DNA from: JBFWRK01 sp050248955
Lineage (GTDB): Bacteria; Actinomycetota; Acidimicrobiia; Acidimicrobiales; Ilumatobacteraceae
Assembly: GCA_050248955.1 (NCBI GenBank)
Contig: JBFWRK010000015.1
Location: 1-64,000, forward strand
DNA: 64,000 nucleotides
Direction of reading: 5' to 3'
Shown: in pieces, positions 17,101 to 25,637 of the stretch
Layout of the letters: each line of letters opens with the position of its first letter
Numbering within the stretch: position 1 is the stretch's first letter
Position numbers and translations under genes: made by a program
Notes under the pieces: model-generated
Databases searched by the model: none
What the model was told of the DNA's origin: nothing
Seen by the model: the letters and a program-made list of their open reading frames with translations, nothing else

Positions 17101-20100
17101 CGTTTCGAGCCGGACGGCTTCGTCCAGATCGATGTCGCCCCCCATCTTGACGTTGCCGGCACGATCACCATCGAGGCGTGGGTTCGCATCGACAAGCGAC
17201 CCACCAACATCCGGAACATCGTGGCTCACGGGCACCGGTTCGATCCGGACGGTGAGGTGTTCCTCCGTCTGGAAGGCCAATGGGACCTGCGGTACCAGGT
17301 CGGCTCGTGGGACGGCGCCGAGCACCTGACGTCGTTCCCGGTTCCCGACGAGGACATCGGCCATTGGGTGCATCTCGCCGGTGTGTACGGCGGGGACACG
17401 TGGCGCCTCTACCGCAACGGCATGCAGGTGAGCTCCCGGCAGGACGGCACCGGTGCGGTGAGGGTCGAGAACACGCCGTGGCAGATAGGCGCGAGCTCGG
17501 TCGCCACGGATCGACGAGGGTTGGAGGGATGGGTCGACGAGGTGCGCATCTGGTCGTCCGCCCGCACGGACGACGAGATCCTCGAGCACCTCGGCCGCCC
17601 GCTCGCGGACCCCGAGAACGAGCCGGCGCTGGTCGGGTACTGGTGCGGCAGCAGTGGCGCGAAGGACTTGTCGAGCCACGACGCGACGTGTCGCGAAGTC
17701 GGCAGGGTCCGCTGCGAGAACGCAGTCCTCCCCGAGCTCTTCGACGCTCGTGAGGGCGTGTCGATCATGCGGCACGCGTCCGCTTCGACCTCGGGCGAAC
17801 GGTTGCGCTCCTACGAGCTCCGACTCGAGGCGCGGCGCGACCAGCTGGCCTCGAAGCGTCAGCGCACGGTCATCGTGCTCAACGGGAACAGCCACATCCA
17901 GATCGACCCGGCTGCGCAGCTGAACTTCGCCGGCAACATCACGCTCGAGGCGTGGGTGCAGATCGAGAAGCCGATCGACGGCTTCCGGAACATCGTCGCC
18001 CACGGGTACCGGAGGGCTCCGGACCGGGAGGTCTTCCTGCGCGTGCACAACATGCACTACGAGGTGGGTTCCTGCGATGGCCGCGACCACCTGACCACGT
18101 GCTCGGTCGACGCGGCCGACCTCGGCCGTTGGGTGCATCTCGCCGGCGTGTACGACGGCACGCACTGGCGGCTGTATCGCGACGGCATCGAGGCCAGCTC
18201 CCAGGCGGACGCGACCGGTGCGGTCGAGGTGCTGGACAGCCACTGGAACATCGGCGCCAGCACGCAGCGAAGCGACCCCCGCTACTTCGTGGGTCGCGTC
18301 GACGACGTCCGCATCTGGTCGACGGCCCGCACCGCCGAGCAGATCCGCGACCATCTCGGCGACCCGCTCGCCGCGCCGGAGAAAGAGACGACGCTCGCCG
18401 GGAACTGGTGCGGCAGCAGCGGGGCGAAGGACGTCTCGCGGCACCACGGGACCTGCCGCGTGCTCGGCCCGGTTCGGTACGAGCCCCAAGAGCTCCCTGA
18501 GCTCTTCTACGCACCCAACGGCATCTGGCCGGTCGCGCAGGTGAAGGGGCTGCGGGCGCGATCGACGACCCCATTGCAGGGATGGGGGCACGTCGCCGCG
18601 ACCTATGCGCAGAGCTTCGCCATGGACCTCACGCGGGGCGAGTACCTCGAGTGCGGCGACGACGCCGGTCTGGACCTCACCGACGACCTCACGGTCGAGG
18701 TGTTCGGCCAGATCGACGAGCTCGTCGGCGGGAACGGATTGCTCGTGAAGGGCACGCCCGCACCGGGAACCGACGCCCGTGTCCCGTATTCGCTCGTGGT
18801 CGACGGCAAGGGCCTGCTGCAGTTCGCCTTCCAGGACGTGGACGGCGTCGTGCACACCTTCGGCGCCGAGAAGCCCATCGTGCCGGGAAGCCCGTTCCGG
18901 GTGGCGGCATCCAGGAAGCGGCAGACCTCCACCGTCGGCCAGGGGATCGGCACCTGCGTCGTCGTGTGGCACGACATTGCACTGCGTGTCGAGGACGCGA
19001 ACGGCTCGACGTTCACGACCACGCGCCACTACACGCATCCGAAGGTGACGATCGTCGACGGCAAGCCCAGCATCGCGGCGTCCAACCAGGAGCACGCACT
19101 CGAGCCGGCGGCTGTCGGCGGCGGGGCAGAGCATCTCGTGATCGGCCGTGGCTACCTCGACCTCGACGAGAAGCGCCGAGTCCCGCTGCACGGTCGCGTC
19201 AGCGAGGTTCGGATCTGGAACGCGGCGTGCGAGAGCATCAGCGCGCGCGTGTCCGGCGGCGTGTCCGGCTTGGCCTCGTACTGGCGATTCGCCGAGCGCG
19301 CCGGACCCACCGTGGCCGACAGCGCGGGCAGCGCCCATGCCCGGCTGATCGGCGCGGCGCGCTGGTGCCGAGATCCCGATCCGCGTGGCTCGACGCTGCG
19401 GCTGTACCTCGACGGCGTCGAGCTCCCGTCCCGCACCGAGCAGTTCGAGGGCTTGCCGGGCGAGGTACCCTTCGTGCTCTTCGCCCGGCAGAGCGCCTCG
19501 GCCGACGGCGACGACGGCTTCACGGGTGGCATCGACGAGCTCCGCCTCTGGCGGGTCGTGCGCACCGCGAAGGAGCTCCGCGACAACATGTTCCGTCGTG
19601 TGATCGGGGAGGACTCGGACCAGCTGATCGCGTACTACCCCTTCGAGATCGCGCCCGCCGGTGAGAACGCGCCATCGGGCGTCGTGACGCTCGCCGACCG
19701 GTCGGGGACCGGCAACGACCTGGAGCTCCACGCAGCCCGGTTCGCACCGTCGGATGCGCCGGTCGGCGATGAAGCCCCGCAGGTGTGCAACGCCCTCGCA
19801 CCCGTGCGCACGGCCTACGTCGAGACGACACGAGCTCGCCCGGCCGTCGCGGAGTACGGGGAGATGACGACGGATGCGACCGGAAAGCTCGTCGGTGTGC
19901 TCAAGCGCTGCTACTCGCTCGTCCGACCCGACGGCAGCTGGAAGCTCGTCGCGGGCTTCAAGGTGGGCGATCTCACCACCGAGTGGGTGAGCCAGGTGCA
20001 GTTCGCGCCGCAGCTCATCGGGTACATCGAGGGTGCCCCACCGGTTCCTCGCGAGAACCTCGGCCAGCGCGCCGTGCCGGGCATCGGCGACATCGACGAC

Positions 20101-21582
20101 TACAACGAAGCGAGCGCGGTTCGCCTGCTCGAAGCGGACAGCACGAGGCTCACGCACTCCGTCAGCCTGGATCGCGGCTTCGACCAGCAGTGGGACATCG
20201 CGCTCGGAGCGGTCCTCCGGGCCGAGGGCGCTGCCGGCTTCGGCTACGAGCAGAAGCTCTTCGAGACCGAGAGCTTCGTGGGTCTGCACACGAAGTTCGA
20301 GAACAGCTACTCGTGGCTGGAGGAGAGCATCGCCGAGGCGGTGCAGACGACGCGGAAGGAGACGTCGCTGGAGCTGCGCGGCCGGATCACGCCGATCGGG
20401 TACCTGCCCGACAACGTCGGCCTCGCACTCGTCGAGTCGGAGACGGCGGACCTGTTCGCGCTGCGACTGCGCCGAAACAACGCGCTCGTCGGGTACCACC
20501 TCCGACCCAATGCCGACATCCCACCCGACTGGAACATCGTCCACTTCAAGCTGGATCCGCACTACACGAAGCAGGGCACGCTCGACGGATTCGTGGGGAA
20601 CGAGCCGGACGACGACTACCCGAACGCCGGTGGCTCCCGGTCGGAGGCCAGCTACTACAAGCCGAAGGAGGCCTACCAGCTCGAGCAGCGGATCGCCGAG
20701 GACGAAGAAGCGGCGCGCATGGCGCGGTTCTACGACGCGGCCATCTCAGCGGGGCCCGGAGGCGAGGCGCTGCCCGACCTGACGAAGCGGAACATCGTCA
20801 ACACCTACGTCTGGACCGCGGATGGTGGACTCTTTGCCGAGACGCAGGAGGTGATGGACAGCGTTCACGAAGTGAAGGGCGGGGCGTACAAGTTCCTGGG
20901 CATGGCTGGTCTCAAGGCGGAGCTCTTGTTCAGCGCTCCAGCGGGGATGAAGTTCTCCCTGGATGCGCTGATGGGTGGCCATCACAACCGGGTGAAGTCC
21001 AGGACCAAGGAGGCGACGCACGCCTTCTCGCTCGACGTCTCCGTCGACAAGGTCGAACGCGACATCTACGAGCGAACAGGTGACGGGCAGCTGAAGGAGT
21101 CGAGGGAGCCCGGCAAGGTCGATGCCTACCGGTTCATGACCTTCTACCTGGAACCCAGCGACCGGAACTTCGAGGACTTCTTCGGCCGAGTGGTCGACCC
21201 GGCGTGGATCGAGCTGAACGATCCCGCTGCCCTGACGCTCCGGCAGCTCCGCGACGCATCCGAGAAGCCGGCGTGCTGGCGGGTGTTCCACCGAGTCACC
21301 TTCGTGAGCCGCGTGCTCCGGGAGTCGGACGCGGAGCCGAGGTCGCTGGAGGAGAAGCTCCCGAGGCTCGACATCGACAGCAACTACGAGCTCGTGCGGC
21401 AGCTGGAGCCGTACCTCGTCCCGGCGACGTGGCAGACCACGGCAGAGCTCCGGCAGGCGGTCGAGGCGGCGCTGGAGGCTGTCCACCTCGAGGAGCTGCT
21501 CGGCAACAGCGCCGAGATCGCGGAGTTCATGGAGCAGTACCTCGCGGCGCGGGCGCCCGGGGCCCCGGCGATCGAGTGCTGA
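14200..21582 (+). CDS. Giant multi-LamG-domain protein with a conserved-looking C-terminal region
   Basis: The protein has 2460 residues, from GTG 14200, which follows an AGGAGGG ribosome binding site. No signal peptide is visible. Approximate layout: unknown beta-rich N-terminus 1-340; LamG 350-590 (IDEVRLWNRTRGEREI); a middle region; a fragment of a LamG (DDMTMEVWLQPQ, ~927-945) running straight into LamG 965-1140; LamG 1222-1400; LamG 1470-1690; half LamG 1728-1800. Copies 965-1177 and 1222-1433 are close paralogues, both ending in GSSGAKD. Residues 1855-2460 are not LamG: they open with IGYIEGAPPVPREN, then alternate polar strands and helices. LamG domains bind sugars or proteins. The stop is eight bases from the next start, so the two genes are probably co-transcribed. 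The function is unknown. Confidence 0.9.
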   Translation: MATDADQVLERFSRSYADRKYESTTIVRHNGTAIAMAMDDQRRIVYLVLDVAGHAADKGGLAFDADAWFDEPVELPFPTEIAQVGFGVAGSHALPVHRQGSRRPEPAGTPLPPRNTPGATFQPDYFLSTTARLTELAPFHALSDGRYVYVFRQALPGLHPEMVHIDQHGRILIRSESDELGHVNENGQWIAAEGEFVPIVDATLLVDRFVLVGTSLQPTVEARYQRSRSKTRPQSHADSLGPRDLDGNLFHEPTHELSFVRHLSGGRFTALLVPTQVAGTQRWQIFAHNDSTGHLDSFSIERSSDGLFNTRGSPTYTCPDHPTVFSLVSGECSEPTRDQETCGQSLVPRVSASGHAEAALRFSSSDAAAGEPGTGWVELSGGLAGRLLGEVGELTIEAWVRPEPTGELPLQVLVAGGAPLVANAGLWIWIVDGVRLRIGFGDGQQWNQVTTAPVLAPHTWNHLAVTLSARPGTGTGTGTLRVFVDGFERARTTEACADEAEQEPHELVRGPVLGQVITSIGGGAGPGFVGTIDEVRLWNRTRGEREIRAAKDHRLTGFEPGLVAYWRFDEATGELAADATELGNDGVVRGATWARSDAPVGDHPGFTRDSSRLIDSATGVGRSVLSPPAALLYFQQSLTTGGYSGSEKPMKHAGRVMVAVSTDSGNPDETAPLIAVLDVGVAPSGRLAQLPDVIELRRIDAGTELRSELASIDAAGLTTWSALLGFTGCADGAFLLDGSDGKIALFFRDINGRFVSVAYFDTFTEPVRIGLTDQRGVEVASCLGSPALNAADLTIEVDDGDASTCTVTITSAGLQERWTAVPRARTKLARVLNGEAGTDYDFAGAVTIGAAPGNESSQARLLVPPAGLPTGSLLVRATTTPDSAARGSDPTVVDQQRSSLTHGARGWTAATPGQALRVGKGCFASAPPTVPGARFDAVDDMTMEVWLQPQLGVGRGRLAERRAATVFRFEPDGFVQIDVAPHLDVAGTITIEAWVRIDKRPTNIRNIVAHGHRFDPDGEVFLRLEGQWDLRYQVGSWDGAEHLTSFPVPDEDIGHWVHLAGVYGGDTWRLYRNGMQVSSRQDGTGAVRVENTPWQIGASSVATDRRGLEGWVDEVRIWSSARTDDEILEHLGRPLADPENEPALVGYWCGSSGAKDLSSHDATCREVGRVRCENAVLPELFDAREGVSIMRHASASTSGERLRSYELRLEARRDQLASKRQRTVIVLNGNSHIQIDPAAQLNFAGNITLEAWVQIEKPIDGFRNIVAHGYRRAPDREVFLRVHNMHYEVGSCDGRDHLTTCSVDAADLGRWVHLAGVYDGTHWRLYRDGIEASSQADATGAVEVLDSHWNIGASTQRSDPRYFVGRVDDVRIWSTARTAEQIRDHLGDPLAAPEKETTLAGNWCGSSGAKDVSRHHGTCRVLGPVRYEPQELPELFYAPNGIWPVAQVKGLRARSTTPLQGWGHVAATYAQSFAMDLTRGEYLECGDDAGLDLTDDLTVEVFGQIDELVGGNGLLVKGTPAPGTDARVPYSLVVDGKGLLQFAFQDVDGVVHTFGAEKPIVPGSPFRVAASRKRQTSTVGQGIGTCVVVWHDIALRVEDANGSTFTTTRHYTHPKVTIVDGKPSIAASNQEHALEPAAVGGGAEHLVIGRGYLDLDEKRRVPLHGRVSEVRIWNAACESISARVSGGVSGLASYWRFAERAGPTVADSAGSAHARLIGAARWCRDPDPRGSTLRLYLDGVELPSRTEQFEGLPGEVPFVLFARQSASADGDDGFTGGIDELRLWRVVRTAKELRDNMFRRVIGEDSDQLIAYYPFEIAPAGENAPSGVVTLADRSGTGNDLELHAARFAPSDAPVGDEAPQVCNALAPVRTAYVETTRARPAVAEYGEMTTDATGKLVGVLKRCYSLVRPDGSWKLVAGFKVGDLTTEWVSQVQFAPQLIGYIEGAPPVPRENLGQRAVPGIGDIDDYNEASAVRLLEADSTRLTHSVSLDRGFDQQWDIALGAVLRAEGAAGFGYEQKLFETESFVGLHTKFENSYSWLEESIAEAVQTTRKETSLELRGRITPIGYLPDNVGLALVESETADLFALRLRRNNALVGYHLRPNADIPPDWNIVHFKLDPHYTKQGTLDGFVGNEPDDDYPNAGGSRSEASYYKPKEAYQLEQRIAEDEEAARMARFYDAAISAGPGGEALPDLTKRNIVNTYVWTADGGLFAETQEVMDSVHEVKGGAYKFLGMAGLKAELLFSAPAGMKFSLDALMGGHHNRVKSRTKEATHAFSLDVSVDKVERDIYERTGDGQLKESREPGKVDAYRFMTFYLEPSDRNFEDFFGRVVDPAWIELNDPAALTLRQLRDASEKPACWRVFHRVTFVSRVLRESDAEPRSLEEKLPRLDIDSNYELVRQLEPYLVPATWQTTAELRQAVEAALEAVHLEELLGNSAEIAEFMEQYLAARAPGAPAIEC
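17095..18500 (+). repeat. Internal tandem duplication of a LamG module in the giant gene
   Basis: The two modules (about 17095-17730 and 17865-18500) encode parallel sequences. Matching blocks include FAGNITLEAWVQIEKP versus VAGTITIEAWVRIDKR, RNIVAHG in both, GRWVHLAGVY versus GHWVHLAGVY, and a closing GSSGAKD. The similarity is much higher than with the other LamG copies in the protein, so this duplication is comparatively recent. Confidence 0.75.
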
Positions 21583-21590
21583 GGCGATCG

Positions 21591-23906
21591 ATGTCGTCGG
21601 TGAGCGAGATCCGCGTGCACGGGGTGGGGGGCGCCAATGCCAGCCAGCTGCTCGACGACCCGCACGCGGTTCAGGTGGCCGGTGATGGAACCGCCGGGTT
21701 CCACCGCTCTCGCGATCCCGGGAGCGGGCACGACACCGAGGCCTACGTGTGGGGCGGGCTGACGTCGAAGGCGCTGATCGCCGGCTTCTGGTGGCTGCTC
21801 TTGCCGTTCACGCTCGTCAACGTGGCCGGATGGATGCTCCAGCCATCCGGGTCCGAGCGACGGCGATGGCCGCTCACCCTCACGCGGGCGATGGTCCGCA
21901 TCGGTGGTGTCGGTCTGACCGTCGTCTACGTGTTGTACGTCGCGGTCCTGAGCGTCGACGTCGTCGCCATGCGATGCGGCTCGGACCCGGAGTGCACCAG
22001 ATGGTGGTGGCAGGAACCGCTGCGATGGTTCCCGACGGGCGAGACCGGTCACCCGTTCTGGCGCGCCACCGTCGGCATCGGCTTCGTGATTCTCGTGGTG
22101 GCGGTGCTCTTCGGCGTGTCCTCCCGCAATCGCCCGTTGCACGACACGGTCGGCGGAGCAGCGCCGCCGACGCGCGACGTGTGGTCCGGCCGCATCGCAC
22201 GGCTCGGCGACCGAGACTTCTGGTATCAGCTCGACTCGCCGGGCGCGCTGTATCGCACCCACCTCGCGGCGGCCACCGCGACCGTCGGCTTCGCAGCCGG
22301 CACCACGCTCGAGGAGGCGGTTGCGACGGCGGGCTGGCCCGACGAGGGTCGACTCCGAGCCTGGCTGGTGGTCGTCGCCGTCCTGGCAGCGGGGGTGATC
22401 GGATTCCTCGCCAGGCCCGATCGTTACGTGTGGACGGGGAGCACGTACGCCGACCGGCTCCGCACCGATCGGGTCATGTTCCGGTTCGCAACCCTGGGCT
22501 GGGGCTGCGCACATGTCGGCGTCGCCGTTGCAGCCGGCGTGATCGGTTGGGCGTGGCGCCGTGACGCCGAGGCAACCGACTCGTTCGGGGAGCACGGTTT
22601 CATCCAGTTCGTCAACTGGATCGCCTACGGCGTCATCGGCCTGATCGGGCTGCTCCTCGTTGCCGCCGTCGTGAGGTTGTGGGGCCGCAACATGGCTCAT
22701 CTCGGGTCGTTCGTCACGCAGCTCCGAGTCGGGCTGGGTCAGCGAGCCGAGGCGGAAGGATCAGGAACTGATCGGGACCTCGATGAGTCCGGCTTCCGCG
22801 TGTATCCGGTGCCAGCGGCGATGGGCATCGGGCTGGTGCTCACCTTTGCCGGCTTCAGTGCAGTGCTCGTTCGTCTGATCGCCATGTTGCAGACCGGCGA
22901 CACCACGGTGATCCTCGGGACGAGCCTCATCGGCGGGAACTCGAGCTTCTTCGCGTTCAGTGCCGTCATCACGCTGGCCGTCGCGCTGTACTGGGTCGCC
23001 GACCGCCGCGCTCGACGTGCGGCTGTAGCATCGGTGCGTCGCGACTACGGCCTGTCGGTCTTCGAGTCACCGCGACGTGAAGGCTGGGTGAGCCGCGTCG
23101 CCACCGATCGCCTCGCTGCGGGCCTCGGCCGCAGGGCGGACGTGCTGCTGACCGTGTTCCTGGTCGTGTTCTCCGTGACCATGCTCGTGCTGCTCGCGCT
23201 TGGCGGCGACGCCGTCTCGAGCCCGCTCTTCGGCTGGTCCTGGCTCGAGACCGCAGGCTCGTGGGTGCTCGTGACCTTCCTGTTCCCCGGGGTCTTCGTG
23301 CTCCGGGCTGCGACTCGGGCTCGCGACTCGCGACGCTCGGTCGGCAAGGTGTGGGACGTCTTGACCTTCTGGCCGCGTGTGTACCACCCGCTCGCCGCGC
23401 CCTGCTACGCAGAGCGTGCGGTCCCCGAGCTCCGCGACCGCATCCGCGAGCTGTCCGAGGACGGCGGACGGGTGATCGTCGTCGCCCACAGCCAGGGCAC
23501 CGTCCTCTCGTACGCGGCCCTCGAGCTCCTCGCCGCAGACGATGACGACGCCGATCGACTGTCGCGGGTCTCGGTCGTCACCTACGGCTCGCCGATCCGC
23601 CAGCTCTTCGTTCCGTTCTTCCCCACCTACTTCAGTGCCGGAGACATCCAGCGCGTGGCATCGCGACTGGATCCGCGTGGCGGTTGGGTCAACTTCTATC
23701 GCGACACCGACTACGTCGGGAAGCACCTCTTCGAGCCTCCCGCCGAGGCGAACGTCCTGCCGGTGCTCCCGGGAGCTTCGGACGTCCTGCTGCTCGACCC
23801 GTCGCAGCCGGAGCTACCGGCGCGGACGCACTCCGGCTACGACCAAGAAGCCCTCGTCCGGCGCTGGGTCGCCGCGGTGGCGACTGCCGGTGGGCTCAGT
23901 CGTTAG
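21591..23906 (+). CDS. Polytopic membrane protein with C-terminal serine-hydrolase (lipase-like) domain
   Basis: The 771-residue protein starts with EIRVHGVGGA, which resembles the first strand and oxyanion HG loop of alpha/beta hydrolases. Roughly ten hydrophobic segments follow, between about residues 55 and 580. The C-terminus (about 600-771) has VIVVAHSQGTVLSYAALELL, a GXSXG-like elbow (AHSQG) with the nucleophile at Ser634, and a THSGYDQEALV end where the catalytic His is expected. A membrane domain thus appears to be inserted in, or added to, a hydrolase. The substrate may be a lipid or an ester, but this is inference. It lies directly after the LamG giant and its end overlaps the convergent deaminase-like gene by four bases. 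Confidence 0.82.
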   Translation: MSSVSEIRVHGVGGANASQLLDDPHAVQVAGDGTAGFHRSRDPGSGHDTEAYVWGGLTSKALIAGFWWLLLPFTLVNVAGWMLQPSGSERRRWPLTLTRAMVRIGGVGLTVVYVLYVAVLSVDVVAMRCGSDPECTRWWWQEPLRWFPTGETGHPFWRATVGIGFVILVVAVLFGVSSRNRPLHDTVGGAAPPTRDVWSGRIARLGDRDFWYQLDSPGALYRTHLAAATATVGFAAGTTLEEAVATAGWPDEGRLRAWLVVVAVLAAGVIGFLARPDRYVWTGSTYADRLRTDRVMFRFATLGWGCAHVGVAVAAGVIGWAWRRDAEATDSFGEHGFIQFVNWIAYGVIGLIGLLLVAAVVRLWGRNMAHLGSFVTQLRVGLGQRAEAEGSGTDRDLDESGFRVYPVPAAMGIGLVLTFAGFSAVLVRLIAMLQTGDTTVILGTSLIGGNSSFFAFSAVITLAVALYWVADRRARRAAVASVRRDYGLSVFESPRREGWVSRVATDRLAAGLGRRADVLLTVFLVVFSVTMLVLLALGGDAVSSPLFGWSWLETAGSWVLVTFLFPGVFVLRAATRARDSRRSVGKVWDVLTFWPRVYHPLAAPCYAERAVPELRDRIRELSEDGGRVIVVAHSQGTVLSYAALELLAADDDDADRLSRVSVVTYGSPIRQLFVPFFPTYFSAGDIQRVASRLDPRGGWVNFYRDTDYVGKHLFEPPAEANVLPVLPGASDVLLLDPSQPELPARTHSGYDQEALVRRWVAAVATAGGLSR

Positions 23907-24973
23907 CCGAGCGGCCCGAGCTCCGACACCGGGTCGGTGGCAGCCAGCGTCTCGAGGAACATGATGTGCTCCGACGGTGCCCGGCGCTGGTGATCGACGG
24001 CGGCAGCGAGCGCCTTGGCGGTATAGGTCTGGTCGACCGGGAGACCGGCTCGATGGGCGAGCTCGACGGCGGGAGCGGCCCCGGGAAGCGGGTGGCCGTA
24101 GCCCTCACCGAGGTACGCGGTCACCAGCGAGATGCGGTGCATCGACCGCGGGGCGTCGACGCCCAGCGAGCGGAGCAGTCGCCGAGTGCGCCACTCCGTG
24201 ATGGCGAGATGGGGCCGGTTGGTCATGATCGGTTCACCGACTTGCACGGCGCGAACCTCGCTGCTCAGCCCTCCGAGGGCGAGACCGATCGAGAGGCCGA
24301 CGGCCGTGCCGCCGGTGCCGAACGCAACGTACACCGCCGCCGGTTCGGGGCAGATCCCGGACTGGACGGCTCGCGCGATCTCGAGGCCGCAATCGACGTA
24401 GCCGAGCGTGCCCGCAGGGGACGAGCTACCGGGGTAGACGAGACACAGCCGGTCCCCGCGGCGCCAGCCGTCGGCCAGCGTCCTCGCGGTCGCCCACGGC
24501 GAGCGGTTCGGTGTGGACGCCCGATGCACGCGAACGTCGTACGCGTCGAGCACGGCCTGCACGACCGCTGCTTCAGGAGTCGGTGGCTGCGGGAAGAGCA
24601 CCACCTCGCACGACATCTCGAGCAGACGGCAGAAGAGCACCGATGCGAGGATGTGGTGGCTTCCCGTCGCGCCCACCACGACTGGGGTGCAGCCGCGTGT
24701 GGCTGCGTGGGCCAAGACGTACTCGAGCTTCCGCACCTTGTTCCCGCCGTACAGGCTCGAGGTGAGATCATCCCGCTTCACCCAGAGCGTCCCAGCGCCC
24801 GTGTCCATACCGGTCACCGGTGTCGGCAGACCGTCCGCGAGCACCCGGTGTGGGATCCGGCCAGCGACTCCGTAGTCGGTGAGGAGCGGCCGGCCCACTG
24901 CGCTACCCGAGAGGGTTGCCCGGTAGTCGGTGATGCGGCGATCGAGCGCCCGCCGCAGGTGCTGATCGCTCAC
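23903..24973 (-). CDS. PLP-dependent ACC deaminase / D-cysteine desulfhydrase family enzyme
   Basis: The 356-residue fold-type II PLP enzyme has LWVKRDDLTSSLYGGNKVRKLEY with the Schiff-base lysine at about Lys79, VVVGATGSHH, and a Gly-rich phosphate-binding loop VAFGTGGTAVGLSIGL. The family contains 1-aminocyclopropane-1-carboxylate deaminases and D-cysteine desulfhydrases; these cannot be separated reliably by eye. The start GTG at 24971-24973 gives a normal N-terminus. A longer open frame runs back into tRNA-Pro and is not credible. No signal peptide. It is convergent with the membrane hydrolase. Confidence 0.85.
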   Translation of the reverse strand: MSDQHLRRALDRRITDYRATLSGSAVGRPLLTDYGVAGRIPHRVLADGLPTPVTGMDTGAGTLWVKRDDLTSSLYGGNKVRKLEYVLAHAATRGCTPVVVGATGSHHILASVLFCRLLEMSCEVVLFPQPPTPEAAVVQAVLDAYDVRVHRASTPNRSPWATARTLADGWRRGDRLCLVYPGSSSPAGTLGYVDCGLEIARAVQSGICPEPAAVYVAFGTGGTAVGLSIGLALGGLSSEVRAVQVGEPIMTNRPHLAITEWRTRRLLRSLGVDAPRSMHRISLVTAYLGEGYGHPLPGAAPAVELAHRAGLPVDQTYTAKALAAAVDHQRRAPSEHIMFLETLAATDPVSELGPLG

Positions 24974-25037
24974 GGAACCCTGCCGTTCGGGTGGAAGCGA
25001 GCTGGGTGCATGCTGATGCGCCGAGACTACCGGCGGG

Positions 25038-25111
25038 TCGGGGAGGGGGGATTCGAACCCCCGACCTCCTGCACCCAAAGCAGGTGCGCTACCGAACTGC
25101 GCTACTCCCCG
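25038..25111 (-). tRNA. tRNA-Pro (anticodon TGG)
   Basis: On the minus strand the acceptor stem CGGGGAG pairs with CTCCCCG, followed by discriminator A. The D arm is GCGCAGTTCGGTAGCGC. The anticodon stem CCTGC/GCAGG holds loop TTTGGGT with anticodon TGG. The T loop is GGTTCGAATCC. The 3' CCA is not encoded. Confidence 0.95.
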
Positions 25112-25283
25112 TGCTCAGCACGCTATCTGAGCAGGTGAAACGTTCGGCAAACGAGCAGGTCACGACCCGGGAGCTGGGTGCGGACCGCCTCTGCGACGGA
25201 AAACCGTGGGGATGTATCACGGCCTCCGTGTGATCATCTTGAACATGACCGATCACGTGCTGACGACGAGAAGGAGGTGCGGC

Positions 25284-25451
25284 ATGGACGGCCAAGCAAT
25301 CCGATATCACCAAGCCAGCTACCTGCTCGACCAGGCGGCGATCGGTCAGGCGTACCTGCGCATGGGCCATCGTCGAGAGCGCGCGATGCGACGCTCGGAC
25401 GAGCGACCGCTGGAATCCTGCGTCCTGGAGGCAGCTCGGAGCCCTGAGTAG
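25284..25451 (+). CDS. Small protein of unknown function (55 aa)
   Basis: An AAGGAGG ribosome binding site at 25271-25277 lies at good spacing before ATG 25284. The 55-residue product (MDGQAIRYHQASYLLDQAAI at its start) has an amphipathic helical N-terminal half and a basic middle (GHRRERAMRRS). There is no hydrophobic segment. A perfect hairpin begins seven bases after the stop, as expected for a short monocistronic transcript. I do not recognise the family. Confidence 0.5.
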   Translation: MDGQAIRYHQASYLLDQAAIGQAYLRMGHRRERAMRRSDERPLESCVLEAARSPE

Positions 25452-25458
25452 CCCGGTC

Positions 25459-25479
25459 CGACCGAGCCCCGCTCGGTCG
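25459..25479 (+). terminator. Hairpin directly after the small ORF
   Basis: CGACCGAGC (25459-25467), loop CCC, and GCTCGGTCG (25471-25479) make a perfect 9-bp stem. It has no T run but is well placed as a terminator for the 55-residue gene. Confidence 0.6.
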
Positions 25480-25490
25480 ACCGCTGGTTC

Positions 25491-25531
25491 TGTCCGTGCG
25501 CACGGGTCCCCGCCGCCCGTTCGCACGGACA
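25491..25531. terminator. Second, longer stem-loop, possibly a bidirectional terminator or structured RNA
   Basis: TGTCCGTGCG (25491-25500) pairs with CGCACGGACA (25522-25531). Inside, ACGGG (25502-25506) pairs with CCCGT (25516-25520), so the stem is about 15 bp with a small internal mismatch. Two strong hairpins in a row are unusual in this window. The element lies upstream of the collagen-like gene. Confidence 0.5.
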
Positions 25532-25637
25532 GTTCGCGCCTCGGCGAGCTTGTGAGGAGAGCTCAGCGGATCGGCTGCGCCGAACAATCGGGTCGGGCTG
25601 GGTGCGCCGGAGCACCAACCCCGCACCATCCCGCCAC

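Noticed and set aside
16972..20562. Minus-strand open frame of 1196 codons within the LamG giant gene
   Set aside because: The composition is low-complexity Arg/Val/Asp/Leu, typical of the reverse strand of a GC-rich gene. The plus strand encodes conserved LamG modules.
24974..25078. Extended N-terminus of the ACC-deaminase-like protein
   Set aside because: The longer reading frame overlaps the tRNA-Pro gene and lacks a start with a ribosome binding site. The GTG at 24973 matches the family's usual beginning.
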